NCBI GenBank assembly: GCA_017509605.1
Contig: JAFWPH010000001.1
Location: forward strand, 1 to 60,820
Reading direction: 5' to 3'
DNA length: 60,820 nt
Source: Bacteroidaceae bacterium
Lineage (GTDB): Bacteria; Bacteroidota; Bacteroidia; Bacteroidales; Bacteroidaceae
The position numbers and the translations under genes are program-made. Positions 33,699 to 43,541 of the stretch are shown here, in pieces. The notes under the pieces are model-generated. The model worked only from the letters and a program-made list of their open reading frames with translations, had not been told where the DNA came from and made no database searches. The stretch's first letter is position 1. Each line of letters starts with the position of its first letter.

Positions 33699-34208
33699 CT
33701 ATTCAGACAGGCCTTCTATGCAGCAGGCTCTCTTGATGGCAATCAACACTTCTTGTGCCCAATGGGCATCTTTGCCTGCATGTATGCGCACGAATGGCTT
33801 CATCTTGTCTTTTGTCGTGATGATGATTTGGTACTCAGCAGGGAGATAGGGAATCATGGCGTTATTGAAGGTCAAGTCCACAATGTCGGCTTTAGGGATT
33901 TCAATTTGGTTATAAACCAGTTTGTCGTGATAGACCAATATGGCGCCTTCTGCCTCTTCTGCATGAGTAGGGTCGGTGACGATAATATCGTCGGGTTGTC
34001 CATACTGTTCGATTATCTTGTCGAGAGTAGGACGAGCGTCGGGTTCGGCTTTTTTACCATCTCTTCTCTCACTCCACCAGATGAGGGAAGCAAGAACCAA
34101 CACACACAATGAGAATGAGAGCATGGTCATGCTGCCTGTGAGGAGCCAGATAGCGATACCGCCGATGGCGAAGATACCAAGAATGATATAGCTAGAAGCA
34201 TTTTTCAT
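33699..34208 (-). CDS. Unknown two-TM membrane protein with PH-like C-terminal domain
   Basis: A 169-residue protein with two N-terminal membrane helices (about 6-24 and 26-46) and a soluble domain of ~115 residues with alternating beta-like strands (AILVYHDKLVYNQIEIP, EYQIIITTKDKMKPFVRI) ending in an amphipathic helix. This is the general look of a bacterial PH-like or YcxB-type domain, but I do not recognise the family. It is a single gene between a bidirectional terminator and dprA; no functional context is given by its neighbours. Confidence 0.65.
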   Translation of the reverse strand: MKNASSYIILGIFAIGGIAIWLLTGSMTMLSFSLCVLVLASLIWWSERRDGKKAEPDARPTLDKIIEQYGQPDDIIVTDPTHAEEAEGAILVYHDKLVYNQIEIPKADIVDLTFNNAMIPYLPAEYQIIITTKDKMKPFVRIHAGKDAHWAQEVLIAIKRACCIEGLSE

Positions 34209-34261
34209 ATCAATAAGTGCATTTTAAAGTTTATATGTTCTTTTGCAACAAGCCCGAAATA

Positions 34262-34291
34262 GCTAAAGCCTAATGCCTAACGCCTAAAACC
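34262..34291. repeat. Heptamer array GCCTAAN over the dprA stop codon
   Basis: Three full GCCTAAN units and one degenerate unit. On the coding (minus) strand this reads GGTTTTAGGCGTTAGGCATTAGGC; the dprA stop codon lies inside it and the array itself encodes the last residues VLGVRH. Confidence 0.85.
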
Positions 34292-35394
34292 TTATACCGG
34301 TTCCCGCCAAGCACCTTCACCACACCCTTGAACTCCAGTTCCAACAACGACGACATCACCTTATCATACGAAAGGCCCGTGGCCACCACCACATTGTTCA
34401 CTTGCACGTCGTCCTTGTCTTTCATGTAGTTCACGATGGTCCGCTCATCATCTGTGAGGTCATCGAACAGTTCCAGTTGCCGGGGCTGGTTGTTGGATTT
34501 GGGATTGGTCCATTGAAGGAGTTCAAGCAAATCGTCAGCATTGGTGATGAGTGTGGCCATATTCCTGTGAATCAGTTTGTGACAGCCAGCACTATACGGA
34601 TTGTCCACCTTGCCCGGGAAAGCGGCAACGGTGCGGTTGTAAGAGAATGCGATGTCAGCGGTGATCAACGCTCCCCCTTTCTCCGCGCTCTCCACCACAA
34701 TGGTGGCGTCGCTCATCCCCGCCACGATACGGTTGCGGCGAACGAAATTGCCCTTGGAGATGAGACAATGGCTCATGTACTCCGTCAGAAGTCCTCCTTG
34801 ATGAACCATCTGAGAGGCTGTATGACGGTGCAGGTTGGGATAGATGGTGTCCAGCCCGTGGGCAAGCACACCGACAGTGTCCATGTTGTTGTTGAGAGCC
34901 GCCCGGTGCGCGGTGATGTCCACACCGTACGCCAGACCGCTGACAATCAAGGTGTCTGGATAGACTTGAGAAAGGTCTTTGATGAGTCGCTCACAGAGCG
35001 AACGACCGTATTCCGTGCAGTGACGTGTCCCGACAATGCTGACAACCTTCATGGCATTGAGGTTGGTGTTGCCCAGGTAGTAGATGACCAAGGGGGCGTC
35101 CTCACATTCAGCCAGACGCACCGGATAGTCCTCCTCACCGATTACCAACGCCTTGATGTGGTTCTTCTCGATGAACCCCAGTTCCTCTTCTGCTCTGGCG
35201 AGAGCCCCTGATGCGTTGCTCAAAACTTCACGGAGACGTGGATGCGCATCGGGCAGGATGTCAAGGATGTCGTTGCGGTGCTCGATAATCGCTGTCGCCG
35301 ACCCCACACGCTTGTAAAGTTGGCAAGCGTTGTTGAGTCCGAGACCTGGCAGTTCACTCAGAGCCATGACATTGATCAATTCGCTGGTATCCAT
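34270..35394 (-). CDS. dprA: DNA-processing protein DprA
   Basis: A 374-residue protein that loads RecA on incoming single-stranded DNA in natural transformation, and is widespread even in species not known to be competent. The Rossmann-like core shows VVSIVGTRHCTEYGRSLCE (about 119), IVSGLAYGVDITAHRAAL (about 152), FVRRNRIVAGMSDATIVVES and GGALITADIAF, and a C-terminal winged-helix domain covers about 315-370. The final six codons lie within a TTAGGC-type heptamer array, so the extreme C-terminus (VLGVRH) appears to have been rewritten by the repeat. Confidence 0.92.
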   Translation of the reverse strand: MDTSELINVMALSELPGLGLNNACQLYKRVGSATAIIEHRNDILDILPDAHPRLREVLSNASGALARAEEELGFIEKNHIKALVIGEEDYPVRLAECEDAPLVIYYLGNTNLNAMKVVSIVGTRHCTEYGRSLCERLIKDLSQVYPDTLIVSGLAYGVDITAHRAALNNNMDTVGVLAHGLDTIYPNLHRHTASQMVHQGGLLTEYMSHCLISKGNFVRRNRIVAGMSDATIVVESAEKGGALITADIAFSYNRTVAAFPGKVDNPYSAGCHKLIHRNMATLITNADDLLELLQWTNPKSNNQPRQLELFDDLTDDERTIVNYMKDKDDVQVNNVVVATGLSYDKVMSSLLELEFKGVVKVLGGNRYKVLGVRH

Positions 35395-35458
35395 AAAGCG
35401 GAAGGATTAAGGGTGTCGGTGGACAGTGGTTTCTAAGTCATATGAGGTTCCCAAAAGA

Positions 35459-35863
35459 TCACTGGAAAAAAGGTCCGAAGGCCTCGTTGAGCTGGGGACT
35501 GTCGGCCAGTCTGCCGTTGATGAGGCAGACGGTGTCCACCTGCGCCTTGACAACGGCTTTCATGTCGGGCAGCCGAAAGATGTCTTGCAGGAAGATATAG
35601 CGGAGCCCTTCTTTCTTCAGGTACAGTTTAGAGACGAACTCGTCACCGCTGCGCAAGGGGGTCTTGAACTGCATGTTCAGCCTCGCGACCACGGCGTCTG
35701 TGCCCTCCTCATGAAGTCGCGCGAAACTGATGCCATGGGCAAGCAGGAACTCATGACGGGTATGCTCGATATAGTGCTGGTAGTTGGCGTTATTGACAAT
35801 GCCCTGAAGGTCACATTCATAGTCGCGTACCTTCATCTTCAGTTCAAAGATGTAATTAGCCAT
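35459..35863 (-). CDS. Acyl-CoA thioesterase, 4HBT family (YbgC/FadM type)
   Basis: A 134-residue hot-dog fold hydrolase. The active-site segment is RDYECDLQGIVNNANYQHYIEH, where the Asp and following Gly-Ile-Val-Asn match the YbgC-type DxxG(I/V)(V/V)xxxxY pattern. It would hydrolyse acyl-CoA or acyl-ACP thioesters; the substrate is unknown. It lies between dprA (64 nt downstream) and an octamer-repeat spacer, with a dispersed AGAAGACCCCCTTAA motif about a dozen bases before its ATG. Confidence 0.85.
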   Translation of the reverse strand: MANYIFELKMKVRDYECDLQGIVNNANYQHYIEHTRHEFLLAHGISFARLHEEGTDAVVARLNMQFKTPLRSGDEFVSKLYLKKEGLRYIFLQDIFRLPDMKAVVKAQVDTVCLINGRLADSPQLNEAFGPFFQ

Positions 35864-35874
35864 GGCTTTATTGT

Positions 35875-35890
35875 TAAGGGGGTCTTCTAA
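35875..35890 (-). repeat. Single copy of the dispersed AGAAGACCCCYTTAA element
   Basis: The minus strand reads TTAGAAGACCCCCTTAA (35891-35875), ending 12 nt before the thioesterase ATG. It matches the copies before metG and the proposed homoserine kinase gene. Confidence 0.55.
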
Positions 35891-35906
35891 TTGTCTTTCG
35901 GGAATC

Positions 35907-35989
35907 TCGTTATATCGTTATTCCGTTATCCCGATATTCCGTTATTTCGATATTTCGTTATATCGTTATTACGTTATTTTATTATTACG
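35907..35989. repeat. Octamer tandem repeat (TCGTTATW, about 10 units)
   Basis: Units such as TCGTTATA, TCGTTATT, CCGTTATC, CCGATATT and ACGTTATT succeed each other with an 8-base period over about 80 bases. Each unit resembles TCGTTATA-type half palindromes. It lies between the second chromate-transporter gene and the thioesterase gene. Confidence 0.8.
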
Positions 35990-36037
35990 AAAGTTTGATA
36001 GTCAAAAAACTTTAGTCTGGAAATGCTGAGGAGTCCT

Positions 36038-36616
36038 CTAATAGATCAGGAGTCCGGCCAGTCCGCAGAGCAGAATCATGAAGATGGGGTTGATCTTGAA
36101 CAGACGGGTACCCACGAACGCGAAACCGAAGATGATAACGCTGCACCAAAAGACGTAAGGAGAGTCGGTGATACTGCCGAAGTTCTCACTGGTCATCAGC
36201 AACAAGGCCGCAGCGGCAATCAGACCCACGATAGCGGGACGCAAAGCCGAGAAAATGTCGTTGATCCAACGAGCGTTCTTGTGCTTGATCATATACCGGC
36301 TGATGGTGAGCATCAGCAAGAAAGGCAGCCACAAGACTGACAATGTCGCAATGATGGCGCCTATCACACCCATCCATGCGGGGTAGCCCGCTGGGTCGTT
36401 CACCACGGCTGTGTAACCCACATATGTGGCTGCGTTGATGCCTATGGGGCCAGGTGTCATCTGGCTGACAGCGACGATATCAGTGAATTCGCTCATCGTC
36501 ATCCATTGGTGCTTCACCACCACCTCGTTTTGTATCAGCGAGAGCATGGCATAGCCGCCACCGAAGTTGAAGATACCTATCTTCGAGAATACCAGGAATA
36601 ATCTCAGGAATATCAT
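36038..36616 (-). CDS. Chromate transporter half-subunit (ChrA family), second gene
   Basis: A 192-residue short-chain CHR protein with about five or six hydrophobic helices. The family signatures FSKIGIFNFGGGYAML and SQMTPGPIGINAATYVGY are near the N-terminus. Short CHR proteins work as pairs coded by adjacent genes, and the partner lies 3 nt upstream. Actual substrate may be chromate/sulphate exchange or another anion; resistance is not shown. Confidence 0.88.
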   Translation of the reverse strand: MIFLRLFLVFSKIGIFNFGGGYAMLSLIQNEVVVKHQWMTMSEFTDIVAVSQMTPGPIGINAATYVGYTAVVNDPAGYPAWMGVIGAIIATLSVLWLPFLLMLTISRYMIKHKNARWINDIFSALRPAIVGLIAAAALLLMTSENFGSITDSPYVFWCSVIIFGFAFVGTRLFKINPIFMILLCGLAGLLIY

Positions 36617-36619
36617 CTG

Positions 36620-37189
36620 TCAGTCTTTTAGTTGTTGGTTGTCTTGCTTGGCCTGTTTATGCTTGTACCTGCCATAGACGAAGCCTGCTAAGGCAGCCAC
36701 AATGATGATGTAGATGGGCGACACACCTAAACATTTGATCAAGAGGGCTGCGACAATGGGAATCCAGAAGTTGTGCTTGTTGAGTTTGGCTGATTTGGCC
36801 ATGGTGAACACGGGAGCGGCAATCAAAGCCACCACCGCCGGACGGATGCCCATGAAGATCTTCTCCACCCATCTGATGGACTTGAACTGTTGGAAGAACA
36901 TGGCTATCAACAGGATGATGACCAAGGAAGGCATCACTACCCCGAGTGAGCCGACCACACCACCCCACTTGCCACCAATCTTGTAGCCTACATGGCTCGC
37001 CATGTTCACGGCAAACACTCCTGGAGAGGACTGAGACACGATGATGACATCGAGGAACTCCTCTTTGGTCAACCAGCGTTTCTTATCCACAATCTCGCTC
37101 TCCATCAAAGGCACCATAGCGAAACCTCCACCTAAGGTGAAGGTTCCGATTTTGGCGAAGGTCCAAAACATCTCTGTGTTTAGCGACAT
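36620..37189 (-). CDS. Chromate transporter half-subunit (ChrA family), first gene
   Basis: A 189-residue partner of the next gene, with TFAKIGTFTLGGGFAMVPLM and VSQSSPGVFAVNMASHVGY, the same motifs in the paired short-CHR form. I chose the ATG giving MSLNTEMFW; a longer frame would overlap the purL stop region and add 17 residues without family support. It starts 16 nt after purL, so it may be cotranscribed with it. Confidence 0.88.
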   Translation of the reverse strand: MSLNTEMFWTFAKIGTFTLGGGFAMVPLMESEIVDKKRWLTKEEFLDVIIVSQSSPGVFAVNMASHVGYKIGGKWGGVVGSLGVVMPSLVIILLIAMFFQQFKSIRWVEKIFMGIRPAVVALIAAPVFTMAKSAKLNKHNFWIPIVAALLIKCLGVSPIYIIIVAALAGFVYGRYKHKQAKQDNQQLKD

Positions 37190-37205
37190 CGTTTTCCTGT
37201 TGTAA

Positions 37206-40200
37206 TTAACCTTTGTAGTTCTCAATCCATTTGCGGGCATTGACGAAAGCCTCTATCCATGGAGTCACTTGGTCGCTGTGGACACGGTTGAGTGGATAGT
37301 ATGCTGACTGCCAGGGGAAGATGGCGCGCTCAGGATGAGGCATCATGGCCAGGTGACGGCCGTCGGCGCTGGCCAAACCAGCCACGTCGTAGTCGCTTCC
37401 GTTGGGGTTGCCGGGATAGCCCGAATAGTTGTACTTTGCCACCACGTTGTATTTATCCTCGTCGTATGGAAGGGAGAAACGTCCTTCACCGTGAGCCACC
37501 CACAGACCAAGTTTGCTGCCGCTCAACGAACCAAGCATCACACTGTTGTTCTGAGGGATAGCCAAACTGATGAACTCACTCTCGAACTTGTGCGACACGT
37601 TGTGGAGCATGTGGGCTTTGTCCTTGTGCTCGGGGTTGATGAGCCCAAGCTCTATCATCAGCTGACAACCGTTGCAGATGCCGAGCGAGAGGGTGTCCTT
37701 GCGGGCATAGAAGGCATCGAGAGCGGCCTTGGCCTTGGGATTGTAGAGGAAGGCACCTGCCCATCCCTTGGCACTGCCAAGCACGTCGGAGTTGCTGAAA
37801 CCACCGCAGAACACAATCATGTTGATGTCCTCCAGGGTCTCGCGGCCACTGACCAAGTCGGTCATCATCACGTCTTTCACGTCGAAACCGGCCAGATAGA
37901 GCGAATAGGCCATCTCGCGCTCGCCATTGGTGCCTTTCTCACGGATGATGGCGGCCTTGATGCCTGTAGGCTTCCGACGATCGGGATTGATGCCGTACTG
38001 CTTGTACTTGCCGGTGAAACTGGTGTTGAACTTCATCTCAACGGGCTGGTGCTTGTAGTTCTTGAAACGCTCGTCGGCCATGCCGTTGAAACTCTGCTTG
38101 GTGTCGAGACGGTGAGAGGTGGAATACCATACGTCGCGCAGATGGTCGATGTCGAGCAACAGATGGCGGCCGTCCTTCACAACACGCAGCTTGCGGTCAT
38201 CTACCGGATGACCGATGGCGCAATAACCCACTTCCAGATTCTCAAGAATCTTCTTCACCTCATGCTTGTCATCGTTCTTGACCTGAATCACCACACCGGG
38301 GTTCTCAGCGAAGAGCACCTTCACCAGGTCGTTTTCCTTGATGCCCTTGAGGTCGATGTGCAGACCGCCTTGGGTGTTGGCGAAGGTCATCTCGAGCAAG
38401 GTGGTGATGAGACCGCCCGCGCTGATGTCGTGTCCAGCGAGGATCAAGCCTGCGTTCACCAAAGTCTGGATGGCTTCAAATGCATTACTGAAGTACTGTG
38501 CGTTCTTGACGGTCGGCACGTCGCTGCCTACCTTGCCCAGACTCTGAGCGAAAGCGGAACCTCCAAGATGGTAGGTGTCGAAACTGAAGTCGATATGATA
38601 GAGGGTGGTGTCGGGGTTGTTGACCAATACGGGCGAAACAACTTTCTTCACGTCCGACACCTCACCGCCGGCACTCACGATGACGGTGCCAGGACTGACA
38701 ATCTTCTTGCCGTCAGGATACTGCTGACTCATCGACAGGGAGTCTTTGCCGGTAGGCACATTGATCTGAAGGGCACAGCAGAAGTCGGAGAGCGCCTTCA
38801 CACCTGCGTACAGACGGGCGTCCTCGCCCTTCTGGGAACGGCAGGGCCACATCCAGTTGGCACTGAGCGACACACTGTCGAGGCCCTCGGCAAATGGAGC
38901 CCAAACCACATTGGTCAGCGCCTCTGCCACCGACAGCACACTGCCTGCGGCGGGGTCGGCCAAACCGGCCTGGGGAGCATGGCCAATAGCGGTGGCGATA
39001 CCTTTCTCACCGCGGAAGTCAAGAGCCACCACACCACAGTCGGACAAGGGCAGCTGCAACTCGCCTTGGCACTGCTGACGGGCTATCTTGCCGGTCACCG
39101 AACGATCGACCTTGTTGGTGAGCCAGTCCTTGCAGGCCACGGCCTCCAACTGCAACACCTGCTCCAAATAACGCTCGATGTCGGCCTCGTTGTAAGCCAC
39201 ATCCTCATATTTGCGTTCCACGGTCTCGTCCCTCATGATGGTCTTGGGCGAGTGGCCGAACATCTGGGCCACCTCCAAATCGAACGGACGAACGCCGTCG
39301 CCCTGCTCAAAAGCGAAGTGGGCGTCACCTGTGGTCTCGCCAACCACATACAGCGGAGCGCGCTCACGCTCAGCAATCTTGCGTACATGGTCGATATGCT
39401 TCTCGTCAATGAGCAGCCCCATGCGCTCCTGACTCTCGTTGGCAATGATTTCTTTCGACGACAAGGTGGTGTCGCCAACGGGCAGTTTGGTCATGTCGAT
39501 GAGACCGCCACACTCTTCCACCAACTCCGACAGACAGTTCACATGACCTGCCGAACCGTGGTCGTGGATGGAAACCACGGGGTTCACATCCTCCTCGCAG
39601 AGGGCGCGCACAAGGTTGTAAGCACGTTTCTGCATCTCAGGGTTGGCACGTTGCACAGCGTTGAGCTCGATACCGCTGGAATAACGGCCAGTATCCACTG
39701 AACTGACACTGCCGCCACCAAGACCGATACGGTAGTTGTCGCCACCGACTACCACAATCTTGTTGCCTTTCTGCGGCTCTTTCTTCAGACAGTCGCGCTT
39801 GGTGCCGTAGCCCACACCGCCCGCGAGCATGATGACCTTGTCGTAGCCATACTGCTCGCCGTTCTCCTCATGCTCGAAAGTGAGCACGGAACCCGTGATA
39901 AGGGGCTGGCCGAACTTGTTGCCGAAGTCGCTGGCACCGTTGGAGGCCTTGATGAGAATCTGCTCGGGTGTCTGGTAAAGCCATTTGCGCACGGGCAGGA
40001 TGTCCTCCCATGAACGGGCGCCGTTCTCGCCGTTGCGGGGATAAGAGGTGATATAAACCGCTGTACCGGCTATCGGCCATGAACCGACACCACCGCCCAT
40101 ACGGTCGCGGATCTCACCACCAGTACCTGTGGCGGCACCATTGAAAGGCTCCACTGTGGTGGGGAAGTTGTGGGTCTCGGCCTTGAGCGAGATGACTGAC

Positions 40201-40916
40201 TCGATGTCCTTCACCTGGAAATAGTCGCTGGTCGATTGGTCGGCCGGTGCGAACTGCTCCACTACTGGGCCTTGGGCGAATGCCACGTTGTCCTTGTAGG
40301 CGGAAAGTATCTTGTTCGGGTTCTCCTTGGTGGTCTTCTTGATGAGGTTAAAGAGCGAGCTGGGCATCTCCTTGCCATCAATGATGAACGTACCTCCGAA
40401 AATCTTGTGGCGGCAGTGCTCGGAATTGATCTGAGCGAAACCGAACACTTCGGAGTCTGTGAGTTTGCGACCCAGTTGTCCTTCCACCTTGTGCAAGTAC
40501 TCTATCTCCTCTGGGCTCAGTGCCAGACCCTCTTCCTCGTTGTAAGCCTCGAGATTGTCGATATGCTTGATGGGGGCGGGTTGGATGTTGACCGTGAAGA
40601 TATCCTGGTCCAGCCCTTTGTACATGCGCTGAAGCATGGGATCGTAGTCGGCGTCCTCACTGCTTACAGGAAAATACTCCTCGATACGGCTGATGCCCTT
40701 CAAACTCATGTTCTGGGTGATCTCCACTGCATTCGTACTCCAGGGAGTGATCATCTCGCGGCGCGGACCTACAAAAAAGCCTTCCAGGCTGCTTCCGCTC
40801 TCCTCCTTTGCCTCGCCGTAAAGCCAACAAAGGGCTTGCTTCTCTTCTGCTGACAGTTCGTGGTCAGCCTTGGTGGCAATCACGCTGTCCGATGGTGTTC
40901 TGAAAAAGTAAATCAT
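37206..40916 (-). CDS. purL: Phosphoribosylformylglycinamidine synthase (large single-chain)
   Basis: A 1236-residue single-chain FGAM synthase, the fourth step of purine synthesis, using glutamine and ATP. Two AIR-synthase-like halves are visible (HNFPTTVEPFNGAATGTGGE near 250, DHGSAGHVNCLSELVEECGG near 455, SAGGLITTLLEMTF near 830), followed by a C-terminal class I glutamine amidotransferase with the nucleophile in GICNGCQLMIELGL (about 1078) and the His/Glu of MMPHPERAIFPW near the end. A -7 element TAACTTTG lies at 40955-40948. Long antisense frames over this gene are codon-composition shadows. Confidence 0.95.
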   Translation of the reverse strand: MIYFFRTPSDSVIATKADHELSAEEKQALCWLYGEAKEESGSSLEGFFVGPRREMITPWSTNAVEITQNMSLKGISRIEEYFPVSSEDADYDPMLQRMYKGLDQDIFTVNIQPAPIKHIDNLEAYNEEEGLALSPEEIEYLHKVEGQLGRKLTDSEVFGFAQINSEHCRHKIFGGTFIIDGKEMPSSLFNLIKKTTKENPNKILSAYKDNVAFAQGPVVEQFAPADQSTSDYFQVKDIESVISLKAETHNFPTTVEPFNGAATGTGGEIRDRMGGGVGSWPIAGTAVYITSYPRNGENGARSWEDILPVRKWLYQTPEQILIKASNGASDFGNKFGQPLITGSVLTFEHEENGEQYGYDKVIMLAGGVGYGTKRDCLKKEPQKGNKIVVVGGDNYRIGLGGGSVSSVDTGRYSSGIELNAVQRANPEMQKRAYNLVRALCEEDVNPVVSIHDHGSAGHVNCLSELVEECGGLIDMTKLPVGDTTLSSKEIIANESQERMGLLIDEKHIDHVRKIAERERAPLYVVGETTGDAHFAFEQGDGVRPFDLEVAQMFGHSPKTIMRDETVERKYEDVAYNEADIERYLEQVLQLEAVACKDWLTNKVDRSVTGKIARQQCQGELQLPLSDCGVVALDFRGEKGIATAIGHAPQAGLADPAAGSVLSVAEALTNVVWAPFAEGLDSVSLSANWMWPCRSQKGEDARLYAGVKALSDFCCALQINVPTGKDSLSMSQQYPDGKKIVSPGTVIVSAGGEVSDVKKVVSPVLVNNPDTTLYHIDFSFDTYHLGGSAFAQSLGKVGSDVPTVKNAQYFSNAFEAIQTLVNAGLILAGHDISAGGLITTLLEMTFANTQGGLHIDLKGIKENDLVKVLFAENPGVVIQVKNDDKHEVKKILENLEVGYCAIGHPVDDRKLRVVKDGRHLLLDIDHLRDVWYSTSHRLDTKQSFNGMADERFKNYKHQPVEMKFNTSFTGKYKQYGINPDRRKPTGIKAAIIREKGTNGEREMAYSLYLAGFDVKDVMMTDLVSGRETLEDINMIVFCGGFSNSDVLGSAKGWAGAFLYNPKAKAALDAFYARKDTLSLGICNGCQLMIELGLINPEHKDKAHMLHNVSHKFESEFISLAIPQNNSVMLGSLSGSKLGLWVAHGEGRFSLPYDEDKYNVVAKYNYSGYPGNPNGSDYDVAGLASADGRHLAMMPHPERAIFPWQSAYYPLNRVHSDQVTPWIEAFVNARKWIENYKG

Positions 40917-41106
40917 CGCTGTATAATGTCTTTTTGGAATTATGGTGCAAAGTTAGCCAAAAAAATGCAAATATTACCTTATTTATAATAACAAATTAGC
41001 GAGAAATCACTTTTTATGCCGTAGGCCGTAAATATGCACCCATGTCCCTCAACTTATCTGTAAACTTGGAGTGAATCGTTTGACAGCTGCTGTAAGAATC
41101 AGCCGA

Positions 41107-41151
41107 CTGACACAATGGCAGAGAAAGACCGGCGAAGAACTGACAAGATGG
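41107..41151 (+). promoter_or_regulatory. Two phased direct repeats upstream of the groES sigma54 promoter (candidate activator sites)
   Basis: CTGACACAATGG (41107-41118) and CTGACAAGATGG (41140-41151) match at 10 of 12 positions and start exactly 33 bases apart, about three helical turns. They end 36-69 bases before the -24 box, a normal place for a sigma54 enhancer-binding protein. The first copy also forms an imperfect dyad, CTGACA-CAA-TGGCAG. Confidence 0.45.
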
Positions 41152-41186
41152 TATTGCGGCCGCTACAGTCACGTCAGCCTGCAGTA

Positions 41187-41203
41187 TTGGCACGGCTTTT
41201 GCA
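41187..41203 (+). promoter_or_regulatory. Sigma54 (RpoN) -24/-12 promoter of groESL
   Basis: TTGGCACGGCTTTTGCA matches the full consensus YTGGCACGRNNNTTGCW at every fixed position, with GG and GC separated by 10 nt. The start would be near 41214, giving a ~115-nt groES leader. The match is strong, but use in vivo is inferred. Confidence 0.7.
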
Positions 41204-41329
41204 GTAACGAAGTTGGGATTCCATTTCAATGGGGCCCAACTGAGAGATTCATTAAGGTTCGAGAAGCACTTAAAGAACTTTCTCACAACAAGTTGAAATA
41301 ATTAACAACAAATAATCTATATTTCAATT

Positions 41330-43277
<1,948 letters not shown>

Positions 43278-43304
43278 TTTTCGTCAACTCCATATAGCAA
43301 AAAC

Positions 43305-43338
43305 AAGGGTGTTAGTTCGTCTAACGCCCTTTTTTTTA
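43305..43338 (+). terminator. Terminator of groESL
   Basis: AAGGGTGTTAG and CTAACGCCCTT pair (one G-T wobble) around TTCGT, followed by a run of T. Confidence 0.9.
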
Positions 43339-43370
43339 TGTTTTTAACTAAAAAGAATAAGGTAAAAGAA

Positions 43371-43400
43371 TTGTTTTTACGTAGAAAAATGTTAACTTTG
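43371..43400 (+). promoter_or_regulatory. Bacteroidota promoter of pckA
   Basis: TTG (43371-43373), 19 nt, then TAACTTTG (43393-43400). The leader to the pckA ATG would be about 135 nt. Confidence 0.72.
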
Positions 43401-43541
43401 CGTTTGTTATTTGCGGAAAGGCCGTCATGGGAATACTGTTTTTTAGGATGAGCCAGGGCTTCCATTAAGTCCGCAGATGACGAAACAACCGAAGGAAATT
43501 ATTATTTCAGGTAATTATCACAAAAACTCAATATTAACATT

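Larger units (their letters stand above)
40917..41329. other. purL/groES divergent control region
   Basis: A 413-base region holding the purL -7 element (minus, 40955-40948), two spaced direct repeats CTGACAnnATGG (41107 and 41140), a sigma54-type promoter (41187-41203) and the groES leader. Short frames on both strands (41014-41286 minus, 41071-41301 plus) lack any protein-like features. No CIRCE element was seen. Confidence 0.7.

Noticed and set aside
37335..39701. 788-codon open frame antisense to purL
   Set aside because: It mirrors the codon pattern of purL, has a His/Val/Gly-rich composition with no domain features, and purL on the other strand is unmistakable.
41071..41301. 76-codon plus-strand frame before groES
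   Set aside because: It covers the sigma54 promoter and the leader, and its translation resembles no known protein.
40917..41329. CIRCE element (TTAGCACTC-N9-GAGTGCTAA) before groES
   Set aside because: No such inverted repeat is present; the clear signal is sigma54-like.
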